Shown here piece by piece: positions 8,947 through 16,466 of a DNA stretch of 24,105 nucleotides. The stretch spans positions 1 through 24,105 of the forward strand of contig CALKWG010000003.1 of the NCBI GenBank assembly GCA_938004315.1, written 5' to 3'. Each line of letters starts with the position of its first letter. The first letter of the stretch is position 1. Origin of the DNA: an uncultured Spirochaetaceae bacterium. GTDB lineage: Bacteria; Spirochaetota; Spirochaetia; Treponematales; UBA12059. Both the position numbers and the translations under genes were made by a program. The notes beneath the pieces were generated by a model, which saw only the letters and a program-made list of their open reading frames with translations, made no database searches and was not told where the DNA came from.

Positions 8947-10065
8947 TCACACCGCGGCGAGCTTACCGTGGGCCAGCTTCTCTCCGCTCTCTCCGTCGAA
9001 AACGATGCAATGATCGCCGGCGAATCCGAGCCCCACGTCGGCGTCCACGTCGAAATCGATGGAGCCGAAAACCACCGATGTAAGTAGGTTCTCGCCGACT
9101 TGAATCCTCACGACCGTCTCCATGCCCGAGGGCAGGGTCGCGTATATCTTACCCCTGAGCGTCGATCGTTCCTCGATACGAATGAACTCGGGACGGATGC
9201 CGAGCGTTATGGCTTGGCCGGCTCGAAGCGTTAGGCTGCCTGAAGTGGGCGTGAAGATCAACCGCATACCGGGAAGCTCGATCTTGATCTCGTCGAGGTT
9301 GACGTTGTCGCCCTTGGCCTCTATGAAATTCATGGTTGGGCTGCCGACGAAATCGGCCACGAAGCGATTCGCCGGGCGATGGTAGACCGTGAGCGGCGGT
9401 TCGTATTGCTGAAGCAAGCCGTCCTGCATCAGGCAGGTCCTGGTCGAAAGGGTCATGGCCTCCAATTGATCGTGGGTGACGTATACGAAGGTGCTGCCGG
9501 TCTCCGCGTGGAGGCGTTTAAGTTCCGATCGCATCTCCGTCCGCAGCTTAGCGTCGAGGTTCGACAAAGGCTCGTCCATGAACAGCACCTTCGGCCCGGT
9601 GGCTAAGGTACGCGCGATGGCTACGCGCTGTTGTTGCCCTCCCGAGAGCTCGCTCGGATAGCGTTTGCCGAATTGGGAGATCTTTAACATAGCGAGCAGC
9701 TCGGCTATTCTATCCCGGATTCTTTCCTTGTCCCACTTCAGGTTCTCTAAACCGAAGGATATGTTCTGCTCGACGGTCATATGGGGCCACAGCGCATAGT
9801 TTTGGAAGAGGAACCCGACGTCGCGCTTATCCGGCGAGACGTCGATGCCCTTCTCCGAGGAGAATACGGTCTTGCCGCCTATAAGGATCTCCCCTTCGGT
9901 CGGCGTCTCGAGGCCGGCGATCATACGCAAGGTGGTAGTCTTGCCGCAGCCTGACGGCCCTAAGAGGGTGACGAAGTCGCCGTCGCCGATGGTCATGGAC
10001 AGCTTGTCGACCGCGATGAATTTTCCGAAACGCTTCGTGACGTCCTTAAGGATTATTTCGGGCAT
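8947..10065 (-). CDS. ABC importer ATP-binding protein (MalK/UgpC/FbpC type)
   Basis: This 372-aa ATPase powers the adjacent permease. Walker A is GPSGCGKT (36-43), the Q-loop is in FLFQNYALWPHM, the signature is LSGGQ (140-144), Walker B is LFMDE (161-165) and the switch His is H198. A TOBE-like C-terminal region follows, with GSPTMNF (241-247) and LGIRPEFI. These two motifs are close to those of MalK/UgpC-type sugar and glycerol-phosphate importers, while the permease and binding protein look like the ferric-iron (Fbp/Afu) class. The substrate is therefore open. The ATG is one base after the permease stop and is served by GGAGG inside the permease's 3' end. Confidence 0.95.
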   Translation of the reverse strand: MPEIILKDVTKRFGKFIAVDKLSMTIGDGDFVTLLGPSGCGKTTTLRMIAGLETPTEGEILIGGKTVFSSEKGIDVSPDKRDVGFLFQNYALWPHMTVEQNISFGLENLKWDKERIRDRIAELLAMLKISQFGKRYPSELSGGQQQRVAIARTLATGPKVLFMDEPLSNLDAKLRTEMRSELKRLHAETGSTFVYVTHDQLEAMTLSTRTCLMQDGLLQQYEPPLTVYHRPANRFVADFVGSPTMNFIEAKGDNVNLDEIKIELPGMRLIFTPTSGSLTLRAGQAITLGIRPEFIRIEERSTLRGKIYATLPSGMETVVRIQVGENLLTSVVFGSIDFDVDADVGLGFAGDHCIVFDGESGEKLAHGKLAAV

Positions 10066-10066
10066 C

Positions 10067-11860
10067 TTAACCTCCGATTCCTTTGTCTATGGATGCACCG
10101 GTTATCTTATTAATCGCGGTGTTGAATACGAGGACGATGACGACGATCATCAAGTTGATCGCGTTCGCATATTGGTTCCAGCCCTTTTCATTGTATTGGA
10201 ACAGCATGGTCGTCAGGACGCGGTTAGCCGGCGTTATAAGCAAGACGAAGAGGGCCAGCTCCCGCATGCAGGAGATGAAGGGCAGGAGGTAGCCGGATAG
10301 GAAGCTAGACTTCTGTATGGGGAAAATGATGCGAGTCATCCGCTTCCACCAAGGCACGCCGAGTATGAGGCCCGCCTCCTCGATCTCCCCCGAGAGCTGG
10401 AGCATGGCGTTTATACCGGCCCTCGAGGCGAAGGGCAAATACTTGACAGCGCCGACCAGCACGAGCAAGGCGAACGAACCGTAGAGGGACGGTATGAATA
10501 GATTCGGCTTCGCGAACATCGAAAGATAAATCGCGCCGAAGGCCATGGAGGGCATCAGGTATGGGAAGAACGCTAGGTTATTCACGTAGCCTGATAACCG
10601 AGTGCCGCGGGTCCGTACGATGGCGTATCCGGCCAGGACGCCGACGCTTCCGGCGACCAAGGCGACCACGACTGAAAGCCGGATGCTGTTCCAGAGCCCG
10701 AGATAAATATATTTGTTGAGTAGTATACCCGGCTCGCCGCCTCCTATGTCGACGCGGCCTTCGCCGGCCCAGAATTGGAGCGTCATGTTCTTAAACGAGT
10801 AGTCTCCTGGCGCCAAGATGAAGGATTCGATAGCGAAGGTGACGAGCGGCAGGACGGCTACGGCCAATATGAACAGGACTAAGCCCGCGGAGAGGGGCGT
10901 ACGCAAGGATCGAAGCTTTACGAGTGAAATATTAGAGCTCTTGCCGGTAACCGTCGTGAAGGATTTTCGCTTGCCGACGAACCATTGGTTGATCATGAGG
11001 ATGAGCGTACCCAACACGATCATTACCAATGCCATGATGTATCCGTAACCTGGGTTCAGGCCGTTGAGTGTCCTGAAGAGCTGCGTCGTCAAGACCTGGA
11101 ATCGCACCGGCGTACCAAGAAAAGCCGGTACGGCGAAGGCGCTCATGCAGCTGGAGAACACCAAGAGAAAGGTCGAGAGTATCGCGGGCATGACGATAGG
11201 CATCGTAATCCTGCGTAAGATCTTAAAACGGCTCGCCTTTAGGATGACCGCAGCCTCTTCGAGATTGGCATCCATGTTGCGTAGAATCCCGCCTATCAGA
11301 ATGTAGGCGAAAGGCGCGTAATGGAGGCCTAAGACTATCACGATGGGGAAGGCGCCATAGGCGAACCAGTTAGGCGTTTCGATCCCGGTCAACGCGGTGA
11401 ATAGGCCCGGCGCGCCGCCGATAAGCCGGTTCCTGAAGAAGTTTAGCCATGCCATCGCGAGGGTCCAGGAGGGCATGATGTACGGAAAGATGAAGGCCGT
11501 GGAGATGAATGATTTCCACCGCAGGTCGCTTCGCGTGATTAGCCACGCGACGCCGCCGCCCAGGACGAGCGATACGAGGCAAGCGCCGAGCGAGATGTTG
11601 ATAGTATTCCAGAATGGCTTATAGAAAAGGTTTTGGCTCGTCTCGCCGTCGAAGAAAACTTTTCGCCAATGAAAAATGGTGAGGTCGCCCGGCTTGGAAC
11701 CTCGTATGGACATCAATTCAGAAGGATGTACGATTACCGTATCCCGCACCAGCGACAGGAGCGGGAAGAGCGTCAGGAAGCTTAAGCTAATCGCCAGCGC
11801 GACGAGTATTACATTGTGGGGCTTCCGTATGAAGGACTTGAATCGGTTCGCTGCTGTCAT
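10067..11860 (-). CDS. Fused two-domain ABC importer permease (Fbp/Afu/thiamine type)
   Basis: This 597-aa inner-membrane protein is a tandem duplication of a binding-protein-dependent permease domain, as in FbpB and AfuB, so one polypeptide supplies both transmembrane halves. Many hydrophobic segments are present. The two cytoplasmic EAA loops that contact the ATPase are visible: EEAAVILKASRFKILRRI at about 201-218 and EEAGLILGVPWWKRMTRI at about 494-511. The ATG at 11860 is preceded by GGGGAAAAG. A long imperfect hairpin lies in the 79-bp gap from the binding-protein gene, and the ATPase gene begins one base downstream of the stop. The fold does not decide the substrate: relatives transport Fe3+, hexose phosphates, thiamine and aminoethylphosphonate. 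Confidence 0.94.
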   Translation of the reverse strand: MTAANRFKSFIRKPHNVILVALAISLSFLTLFPLLSLVRDTVIVHPSELMSIRGSKPGDLTIFHWRKVFFDGETSQNLFYKPFWNTINISLGACLVSLVLGGGVAWLITRSDLRWKSFISTAFIFPYIMPSWTLAMAWLNFFRNRLIGGAPGLFTALTGIETPNWFAYGAFPIVIVLGLHYAPFAYILIGGILRNMDANLEEAAVILKASRFKILRRITMPIVMPAILSTFLLVFSSCMSAFAVPAFLGTPVRFQVLTTQLFRTLNGLNPGYGYIMALVMIVLGTLILMINQWFVGKRKSFTTVTGKSSNISLVKLRSLRTPLSAGLVLFILAVAVLPLVTFAIESFILAPGDYSFKNMTLQFWAGEGRVDIGGGEPGILLNKYIYLGLWNSIRLSVVVALVAGSVGVLAGYAIVRTRGTRLSGYVNNLAFFPYLMPSMAFGAIYLSMFAKPNLFIPSLYGSFALLVLVGAVKYLPFASRAGINAMLQLSGEIEEAGLILGVPWWKRMTRIIFPIQKSSFLSGYLLPFISCMRELALFVLLITPANRVLTTMLFQYNEKGWNQYANAINLMIVVIVLVFNTAINKITGASIDKGIGG

Positions 11861-11879
11861 GGCTTTTCCCCGCCGGGGC

Positions 11880-11931
11880 GTCGGGATCCGAAACGAGGCG
11901 GCGACTAGCCGCCGAGCCTCGGATCCCCGAC
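11880..11931 (-). other. Intercistronic hairpin between binding-protein and permease genes
   Basis: Arms at 11880-11902 and 11908-11931 form an imperfect inverted repeat of 23-24 bp around the 5-nt loop GACTA. The outer parts pair as GTCGGG with CCCGAC and ATCCGA with TCGGAT. No T-run follows on the - strand, so it does not look like a plain terminator. Such hairpins between binding-protein and permease genes often protect the upstream message and lower expression of the membrane part; that role is inference. Confidence 0.65.
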
Positions 11932-11939
11932 CCGCTGGA

Positions 11940-13070
11940 TTAGAAGGTTATGTTGTTAACGAATTCTTCGACCGCGGCGCGGTTTTCGAAGAGGAACTGT
12001 GGGTCCTCATGGACCAAGCGCGGCTGCCAGAAGCTGATCGGATGATCGCCCTGGTTCACCGGGATATCGGGGTTCGACGAGTACGAACCTACGTCTTTAG
12101 CCCAGGGCGCGAAGCCTTCTTGGGTGAGTAGAAACTCAATGAAAAGCCTAGCCGCGTGGACGTTCTTAGCGTTGCGGGTAAGCATCAAGAAGGCGGGGTA
12201 GATGAAGCCGGAGAACGGAGTCACTTCGGTCATGGGTAGGAGGGCGAGGTTCTTCGTGGCGTCGTAGCGGGTCTTCGAATAGACGAAGAGGCCCATGGTC
12301 GTCCTGGGTTGCCCCTTGATGCCGATGTTCTCCGAGATGGTCGTATCGCTATTGCCGAGTACGAGGCCGTTCCTAAAAAACGCTTTAATCCACTCATAAC
12401 CGGCGTTCTTCGTCGTCAGCGCGAGCTTCTTCCCGTAACGTTGCTCATAAGCCTTCTCAAGCTTGGCGCTCCATTCGGGCGACGTGAGCATCGTTAAGAA
12501 ATTCGCGTTCACGCCTTCCGATTTGGGATCCTTGAACTGTACGAGGCCCCGCCACTGCGGCTCGGTAAGCTCCCAGACGTTTTGGATGACCGGCTGCTGC
12601 GTCCTTTCGCTATTGAAAATGAATACTTTGTTGATTAACTGGAATGTAAGCGGATTCTGGTACTGGGCAGGAATCACGTTCCTCATCGACGGGGGGACGT
12701 AGTTTACTAGATAACCGGTGGCGATGAGCTGGCCGTACACGCGGCCTGAATCCTGGGCGATGACGAAATCCGCGCCTTGGATATTTCCGCCGACTTCGCG
12801 AGTTACTTTTTCGATGAGTTCGCCGTCCTTAAGGTTCGACGATTCAACCTTGATGCCGTACTTCTTTTCAAATTCCGCGGCCGCATTCGATATGCGAGAG
12901 GTTATCGAATAGACGACGACCTTGCCTTCGGCTTTCGCCGCAGCCACCAGTTCATCATGGCTTAGTTCGGGTAGCTGGGGGCCGGCCTTTCCTTGGTCTC
13001 TTGCGCCCATCGCGAACGCGCCGGTCAGGGCGACGGCGATCACCAATAAACATAAGATTGCGCGTTTCAT
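11940..13070 (-). CDS. Periplasmic substrate-binding protein of ABC importer (Fbp/Afu-like family 1)
   Basis: This 376-aa secreted receptor should deliver solute to the permease encoded next to it. Residues 1-22 form a signal peptide (MKRAILCLLVIAVALTGAFA) with an Ala-x-Ala site and no lipobox cysteine, so it is soluble in the periplasm. The start of the mature domain, ELVAAAKAEGKVVVYSITSR, followed by AAAEFEKKYGIKVE, is typical of the family-1 'iron' binding proteins. Near the C-terminus a canonical FbpA would show a paired-tyrosine iron site; here I see only GSYSSNPDIP, which does not clearly provide it. Related AfuA proteins bind hexose phosphates, so an organophosphate ligand is possible. 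AGGAGG at 13075-13080 sits 4 bp before the ATG. It is the first gene of the operon. Confidence 0.93.
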   Translation of the reverse strand: MKRAILCLLVIAVALTGAFAMGARDQGKAGPQLPELSHDELVAAAKAEGKVVVYSITSRISNAAAEFEKKYGIKVESSNLKDGELIEKVTREVGGNIQGADFVIAQDSGRVYGQLIATGYLVNYVPPSMRNVIPAQYQNPLTFQLINKVFIFNSERTQQPVIQNVWELTEPQWRGLVQFKDPKSEGVNANFLTMLTSPEWSAKLEKAYEQRYGKKLALTTKNAGYEWIKAFFRNGLVLGNSDTTISENIGIKGQPRTTMGLFVYSKTRYDATKNLALLPMTEVTPFSGFIYPAFLMLTRNAKNVHAARLFIEFLLTQEGFAPWAKDVGSYSSNPDIPVNQGDHPISFWQPRLVHEDPQFLFENRAAVEEFVNNITF

Positions 13071-13084
13071 GAGTCCTCCTCTAT

Positions 13085-13112
13085 CTTAAGAAAACCTTAA
13101 GTAGATCTTAAG
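13085..13112. promoter_or_regulatory. Three CTTAAG repeats at 11-bp period: candidate PhoB-type operator
   Basis: CTTAAG occurs at 13085-13090, 13096-13101 and 13107-13112, an exact 11-bp period with AT-rich 5-bp spacers. OmpR/PhoB-family dimers bind direct hexamer or heptamer repeats with this period. The array lies between the binding-protein gene and yjbQ and overlaps the -10 region of the importer promoter. The hexamer is self-complementary, so the sequence alone does not give orientation. The regulator encoded in the operon is the obvious candidate ligand. Confidence 0.75.
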
Positions 13113-13139
13113 ACTATGGGGATAATCTGAATCTGTCAA
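13111..13139 (-). promoter_or_regulatory. Candidate promoter of the importer-PhoBR-rapZ operon
   Basis: On the - strand TTGACA (13134-13139) is followed after 17 bp by TAGTCT (13111-13116), a 3-of-6 match to the -10 consensus. The -10 overlaps the end of the CTTAAG array, and the other repeats lie downstream of it. A bound regulator would then block transcription. The weak -10 leaves room for another start site. Confidence 0.5.
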
Positions 13140-13170
13140 GAAAAAGATTCGACGAACCGCGTCTAGACGG

Positions 13171-13179
13171 TGCTATACT
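13171..13179 (+). promoter_or_regulatory. Extended -10 promoter abutting yjbQ
   Basis: TGCTATACT is a TGn-TATAAT type extended -10 (TATACT at 13174-13179). The ATG of yjbQ begins 8 bp after its last base, and no SD is present, so a leaderless transcript is likely. A second possible -10, GATAAT at 13121-13126, lies 8 bp after the CTTAAG array, where a PhoB-type activator would usually sit. Confidence 0.5.
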
Positions 13180-13186
13180 GCCCTTC

Positions 13187-13603
13187 ATGAAGACCCTAAC
13201 CGAGGAACTGTGGTTCGAGACCCGCTCGCGCGTCGATTTCATCGACATAACCGAGCGCGTCGAGGAGCTCGTGGCGCGCAGCGGCGTGCGCGAGGGGCTG
13301 TGCCTGGCGAACGCCATGCATATCACCGCCAGCGTCTTTATCAACGACGCGGAATCCGGCCTGCACGCCGACTTCAAGGCCTGGCTCGAGAGGCTCGCGC
13401 CCCACGATCCGGTCTCCGCATACCGGCACAACGTGGGCGAGGATAACGCGGACGCTCACTTGAAGCGCCAGCTCTTCGGGCGCGAGGTCACGGTCGCGAT
13501 CACCGACGGGCGCCTGCATTTCGGCCCCTGGGAGCGTATCTTCTACGGCGAGTTCGACGGGCGCCGGCGTAAGCGCGTCCTTGTTAAGGTCATAGGCGAG
13601 TAG
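13187..13603 (+). CDS. yjbQ: YjbQ family protein (UPF0047, secondary thiamine-phosphate synthase type)
   Basis: This 138-aa protein has the normal family length. Conserved blocks are [35 protein letters not shown] and [18 protein letters not shown], which carry the family's His, Asp and Glu residues. Family members have weak thiamine-phosphate synthase activity, but the physiological role is unsettled, so I do not assign a pathway. The start is fixed by the promoter just upstream and the conserved N-terminus. GC content jumps up here compared with the operon to the left. A cysteine hydrolase gene follows 12 bp downstream on the same strand and is probably co-transcribed. Confidence 0.92.
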   Translation: MKTLTEELWFETRSRVDFIDITERVEELVARSGVREGLCLANAMHITASVFINDAESGLHADFKAWLERLAPHDPVSAYRHNVGEDNADAHLKRQLFGREVTVAITDGRLHFGPWERIFYGEFDGRRRKRVLVKVIGE

Positions 13604-13615
13604 GGAGGCGGCGTC

Positions 13616-14110
13616 ATGCGAGCGGGACTCATGGTGATCGACATGCAGAAGGCGTTCATGGAAGGGACGGCGGCGGGGAGCCTCGCCTCGGCCGCCGAGT
13701 ACGTCGGGGCGGGCATGCCCGCGTTCAGGCGGCTGGGGCTGCCGATCCTTTGGGTGAGCCACCGCGAGCCGGACTCCGGTCTGGTCGAGGGCGCGCCCGG
13801 CTTCGCGTGGATGGACGGGCTCGGCCCCCAGGCCGGCGATTTGAGCTTCGTGAAGGAGACCGGGAGCCCCTTCATCGAGCCTAAGGCCCTGGAGGCCGTC
13901 AGGGCCCTGGGCTTGGACGCCCTCGTGCTAGCCGGCTACTGCGCCGAGCACTGCGTCCTGGCTACGTACAAGCACGCCAAGGACCTGGGCCTCAAGCCGG
14001 CCCTGCTCCGGGGCGGATTGGCGAGCGAGTCGCGCGAGAATATCGGCTTCGTCGAGTCGATATGCGATCTCTACTCCTATCGGGCGCTGCTCTACGCGAT
14101 CGGGGCCTGA
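13616..14110 (+). CDS. Isochorismatase-like cysteine hydrolase
   Basis: This 164-aa enzyme belongs to the isochorismatase/nicotinamidase superfamily. The catalytic triad can be read as Asp9 (MVIDMQKAF), Lys80 (SFVKETGSPF) and Cys113 (GYCAEHCVLATYKHA). The second cysteine of that last block matches the family nucleophile. The superfamily hydrolyses amides or vinyl ethers such as nicotinamide, N-carbamoyl compounds or isochorismate; the substrate cannot be read from the sequence. GGGAGG sits 7 bp before the ATG. It probably forms a two-gene unit with yjbQ. Its 3' end overlaps the convergent MerR gene by 19 bp. Confidence 0.92.
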   Translation: MRAGLMVIDMQKAFMEGTAAGSLASAAEYVGAGMPAFRRLGLPILWVSHREPDSGLVEGAPGFAWMDGLGPQAGDLSFVKETGSPFIEPKALEAVRALGLDALVLAGYCAEHCVLATYKHAKDLGLKPALLRGGLASESRENIGFVESICDLYSYRALLYAIGA

Positions 14111-14928
14111 GCCGGGGCCCGCGGCCTTAAAGGTAGCTGCACTTCGGTTAGCCAGTCAGCCGGGTCGTTCCGGTTCCAAACGCCGTCGATATAGGATTCT
14201 CGCGGGTTGCCCGCGGCGGCGCGGCCGTTCGCGTCGATCCAATAAAATAGCGCCGCGTAGGCCTCGCGTAGCCCGGCGTAGGGGCCGCGGTGCATGACGC
14301 AGGCGGCCTCGGCGACGGGCGCCAGGCTCTTGAAGCGGATGCCCGGCGGCTCGGCGCCGCGGGCCGTCACCGCCTCGCAGAATTCCACGTCGATGTCTCG
14401 CTCTCGGTATTCGCCGTCGTGGTATTCGATGAAGCAGTAAGGCGGCTCGGCGCAACGGAGGCCCGGGTTCGCCTCGGTGACTTCGCGGCCGATGGCCGGG
14501 ATCAGCTCGAAGTAGGAGTCGTAATCGGGGACCCTCATGCGCTTCGAATATACGAGCGCCCCCGGTAAATCCTTTATCACCACGTCGTAGCGAGGCCCGG
14601 CGCCCGGCGCCGAAGATTCCAGGTAGCGCTCGATGGCCTCGATGCGCGACCGCAGGGCCAGGGCCTCCTCCTCGAGCCGGCGCTTGCGCTCGGAGAAGAG
14701 GCCCGCGGGTTCCACGCCGTCGAGCACGCTGCGTATCTCGGCGACGGTGAGGCCGCATTGCTTCAGGGCCAGGATTCGATGCACGCGCGATAGCTGCGAC
14801 GAGTCGTAGTATCTATAGCCGGTGTAGGAGTCGACTCTGTCGGGCTCGATGAGGCCCTCCGCCTCGTAGAAGCGCAGGGCCTTCACGGTCACTTTGCAGA
14901 GCAGGGAGAACTGCCCGATACGGTACAT
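14092..14928 (-). CDS. MerR-family transcriptional regulator with GyrI-like effector domain
   Basis: This 278-aa regulator has an N-terminal MerR winged helix (YRIGQFSLLCKVTVKALRFY, then GLIEPDRVDSYTGYRYY, residues 1-75), a coiled dimerisation helix (about 78-118) and a C-terminal BmrR/GyrI-like ligand-binding domain (about 120-275; ACVMHRGPYAGLREAYAALF is typical). These regulators bind small, often hydrophobic molecules and twist a promoter with an over-long spacer. Such a promoter lies before the ABC genes upstream, so it most likely controls its own operon. AGGAG precedes the ATG at about 6 bp. It is the last gene of the exporter operon, after a 90-bp gap. Confidence 0.95.
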   Translation of the reverse strand: MYRIGQFSLLCKVTVKALRFYEAEGLIEPDRVDSYTGYRYYDSSQLSRVHRILALKQCGLTVAEIRSVLDGVEPAGLFSERKRRLEEEALALRSRIEAIERYLESSAPGAGPRYDVVIKDLPGALVYSKRMRVPDYDSYFELIPAIGREVTEANPGLRCAEPPYCFIEYHDGEYRERDIDVEFCEAVTARGAEPPGIRFKSLAPVAEAACVMHRGPYAGLREAYAALFYWIDANGRAAAGNPRESYIDGVWNRNDPADWLTEVQLPLRPRAPAQAPIA

Positions 14929-14962
14929 AGAAGTCTCCTATCCTTCCCGGCGGCGGGACCGC

Positions 14963-14990
14963 CCGAGCCACCGGAATCCCGGCGGCCCGG
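14963..14990 (-). other. Imperfect hairpin in the permease-merR gap
   Basis: CCGAGCCACCGGA (14963-14975) and TCCCGGCGGCCCGG (14977-14990) are near-complementary. On the - strand RNA the mismatches become G-U pairs, apart from one bulge, giving about 13 pairs. No T-run follows. It may tune expression between the exporter genes and the regulator gene. Confidence 0.35.
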
Positions 14991-15018
14991 GCGAGCGCTA
15001 GGTCGCGCCGTCCAATAA

Positions 15019-15738
15019 TCAGTCCCAGCGGAAACGCAGCGCGGCGACAGTATACCCTACGGCGGCTATGCCGAGGAGCAAGGCGTAGCGCCAAGCCTCG
15101 CCGACGGCGGGGACGCCTATGACGGCCGCCTTCATGAGTTCCACGCCGTGCGAGAGGGGTAGGACGCCCGTCGCGGCCCGGAGCGCCGGCGGCATGATCT
15201 CCGCGGGCACCGTGGTCCCCGACAGGAAGAACATGGGGAAGTAGAGGAGCGAGGCCGCGGCGTTGGCCGCCTTCATGCTCCTCGTCAGGGCCGCGACGAG
15301 GAGGCCCAAGGCGTAGATGGCCGCCAGCGTAGCCGCGTAGGCCGCGGCGAAGCGCCCGAAGCCCCCGACGACGCGCACGCCGTAGGCGTAGCGGGCGACC
15401 GCCCAGACTAAGCCGCTGGAAGCCAGGGCTACGCAGAGCTGGGTCAAGGCCTGGGCGGCGAGCAGGGCCCCCGGCGAGGCCGGGCTGGCTTGGAAGCGCT
15501 TGAGCACGCGCCTATGCCGGTAATCGGCCAGGGTCAGGGGGAGGCCCATGAGGCCGGTGGCGCAGATGCCTATGGCCGCGACGCCGCCGAAGGCCAGGGG
15601 GGCGCCTCCCGGACCCGAGACCGCGCCTAAGAGCAGCATGATGGCGACGGGGAAGGCGAGGCCGAAGAGCAGCATATCGGCGCTGCGGAAGCCGAGCTTG
15701 AGCTCGACGGTAAATATCGAAAGCATCTTTTTCATCAC
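15019..15738 (-). CDS. ABC-2 type transporter permease
   Basis: This 239-aa membrane protein has about six hydrophobic helices and the ABC-2 layout: an N-terminal cytoplasmic stretch (MMKKMLSIFTVELKLGFRS), a first helix, and a late segment FPMFFLSGTTVPAEIMPPAL followed by LPLSHGVELMKAA, which is characteristic of the DrrB/NodJ-like group. With the ATPase it should form an exporter, probably for a lipophilic compound or drug. The start overlaps the ATPase stop by 4 bp (ATGA), so the two are translationally coupled. The substrate is unknown; the MerR regulator with a GyrI-like pocket suggests an amphipathic inducer. Confidence 0.93.
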   Translation of the reverse strand: MMKKMLSIFTVELKLGFRSADMLLFGLAFPVAIMLLLGAVSGPGGAPLAFGGVAAIGICATGLMGLPLTLADYRHRRVLKRFQASPASPGALLAAQALTQLCVALASSGLVWAVARYAYGVRVVGGFGRFAAAYAATLAAIYALGLLVAALTRSMKAANAAASLLYFPMFFLSGTTVPAEIMPPALRAATGVLPLSHGVELMKAAVIGVPAVGEAWRYALLLGIAAVGYTVAALRFRWD

Positions 15739-16463
15739 GCCACCAACCCTTCGGGGCCCGCGAGGCGCAGGAAGGCCTCTTCGAGGTTCTTAGCGCCGGC
15801 CTGTCGGGTAAGCTCCTTAGGCGAGCCTTCGGCTATGATCTGGCCGTCTTTGAGGATGGCTGCGCGGCCGCAGAGCCGCTCCACCTCGTCCATGTAGTGG
15901 GAGACGAGGAGCACGGAGCAGCCGTCCGAACGCAGCTCGTCGATCTGGTCCCAGACCGCGTGCCGCGCGGCGGGATCCAGGCCCGTCGTGAGCTCGTCCA
16001 GGACCACGAGCTCAGGGCCGGGCAGGAAGGCCAGGAGCACGGCCAGGCGTTGGCGCTGGCCGCCCGAGAGCGCGGCGACGTAGGCGCCGAGCTTGTCCGC
16101 CAGGCCGAAGCGGGAGAGGAGCTCGCGCCAGTCCCGCGGGCAGGCGTAGAGCGCGGCGGAGAGGCGACAGAGCTCGCCGACCTTGATGCGGTCCTGCCAA
16201 CCCGACTCTTGGAACTGCACGCCGACGCGTTCGAAGAGCCGGCGCCGATCGGCCGTCGGATCCAGACCCAGGACGCGAGCCTGGCCCGCGTCGGCCTTCC
16301 GAAGCCCGAGCGCGCATTCGACGAAGCTGGTCTTGCCCGCGCCGTTGTGGCCGAGCAGGGCCAGGGATTCCCCGCGGCGCAGGGTCAGGTCGACGCCGCG
16401 GAGCGCGCGGACGGGGCCGTAGCTTTTCGCTAGGCCCCGCGTTTCAAGGACGATTTCTTCCAT
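15735..16463 (-). CDS. ABC exporter ATP-binding protein
   Basis: This 242-aa ATPase has Walker A GHNGAGKT (38-45), Q-loop VGVQFQES, signature LSGGQ (132-136) and Walker B LVVLDE (152-157), followed by LTTGLDP and switch-His in LLVSHYMDE. It belongs to the DrrA/CcmA-like group that pairs with ABC-2 permeases. GGAGG lies 7 bp before the ATG. It is the first gene of the MerR-controlled operon. The same strand carries the AOR operon just upstream, so read-through is possible, but a hairpin covers this ribosome site in such RNA. Confidence 0.95.
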   Translation of the reverse strand: MEEIVLETRGLAKSYGPVRALRGVDLTLRRGESLALLGHNGAGKTSFVECALGLRKADAGQARVLGLDPTADRRRLFERVGVQFQESGWQDRIKVGELCRLSAALYACPRDWRELLSRFGLADKLGAYVAALSGGQRQRLAVLLAFLPGPELVVLDELTTGLDPAARHAVWDQIDELRSDGCSVLLVSHYMDEVERLCGRAAILKDGQIIAEGSPKELTRQAGAKNLEEAFLRLAGPEGLVA

Positions 16464-16466
16464 ATT

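Noticed and set aside
11940..13070. Firm annotation as ferric-iron binding protein
   Set aside because: The family includes non-iron members, the iron-binding tyrosine pair is not evident and the ATPase looks sugar-type, so only a general substrate-binding call is justified.
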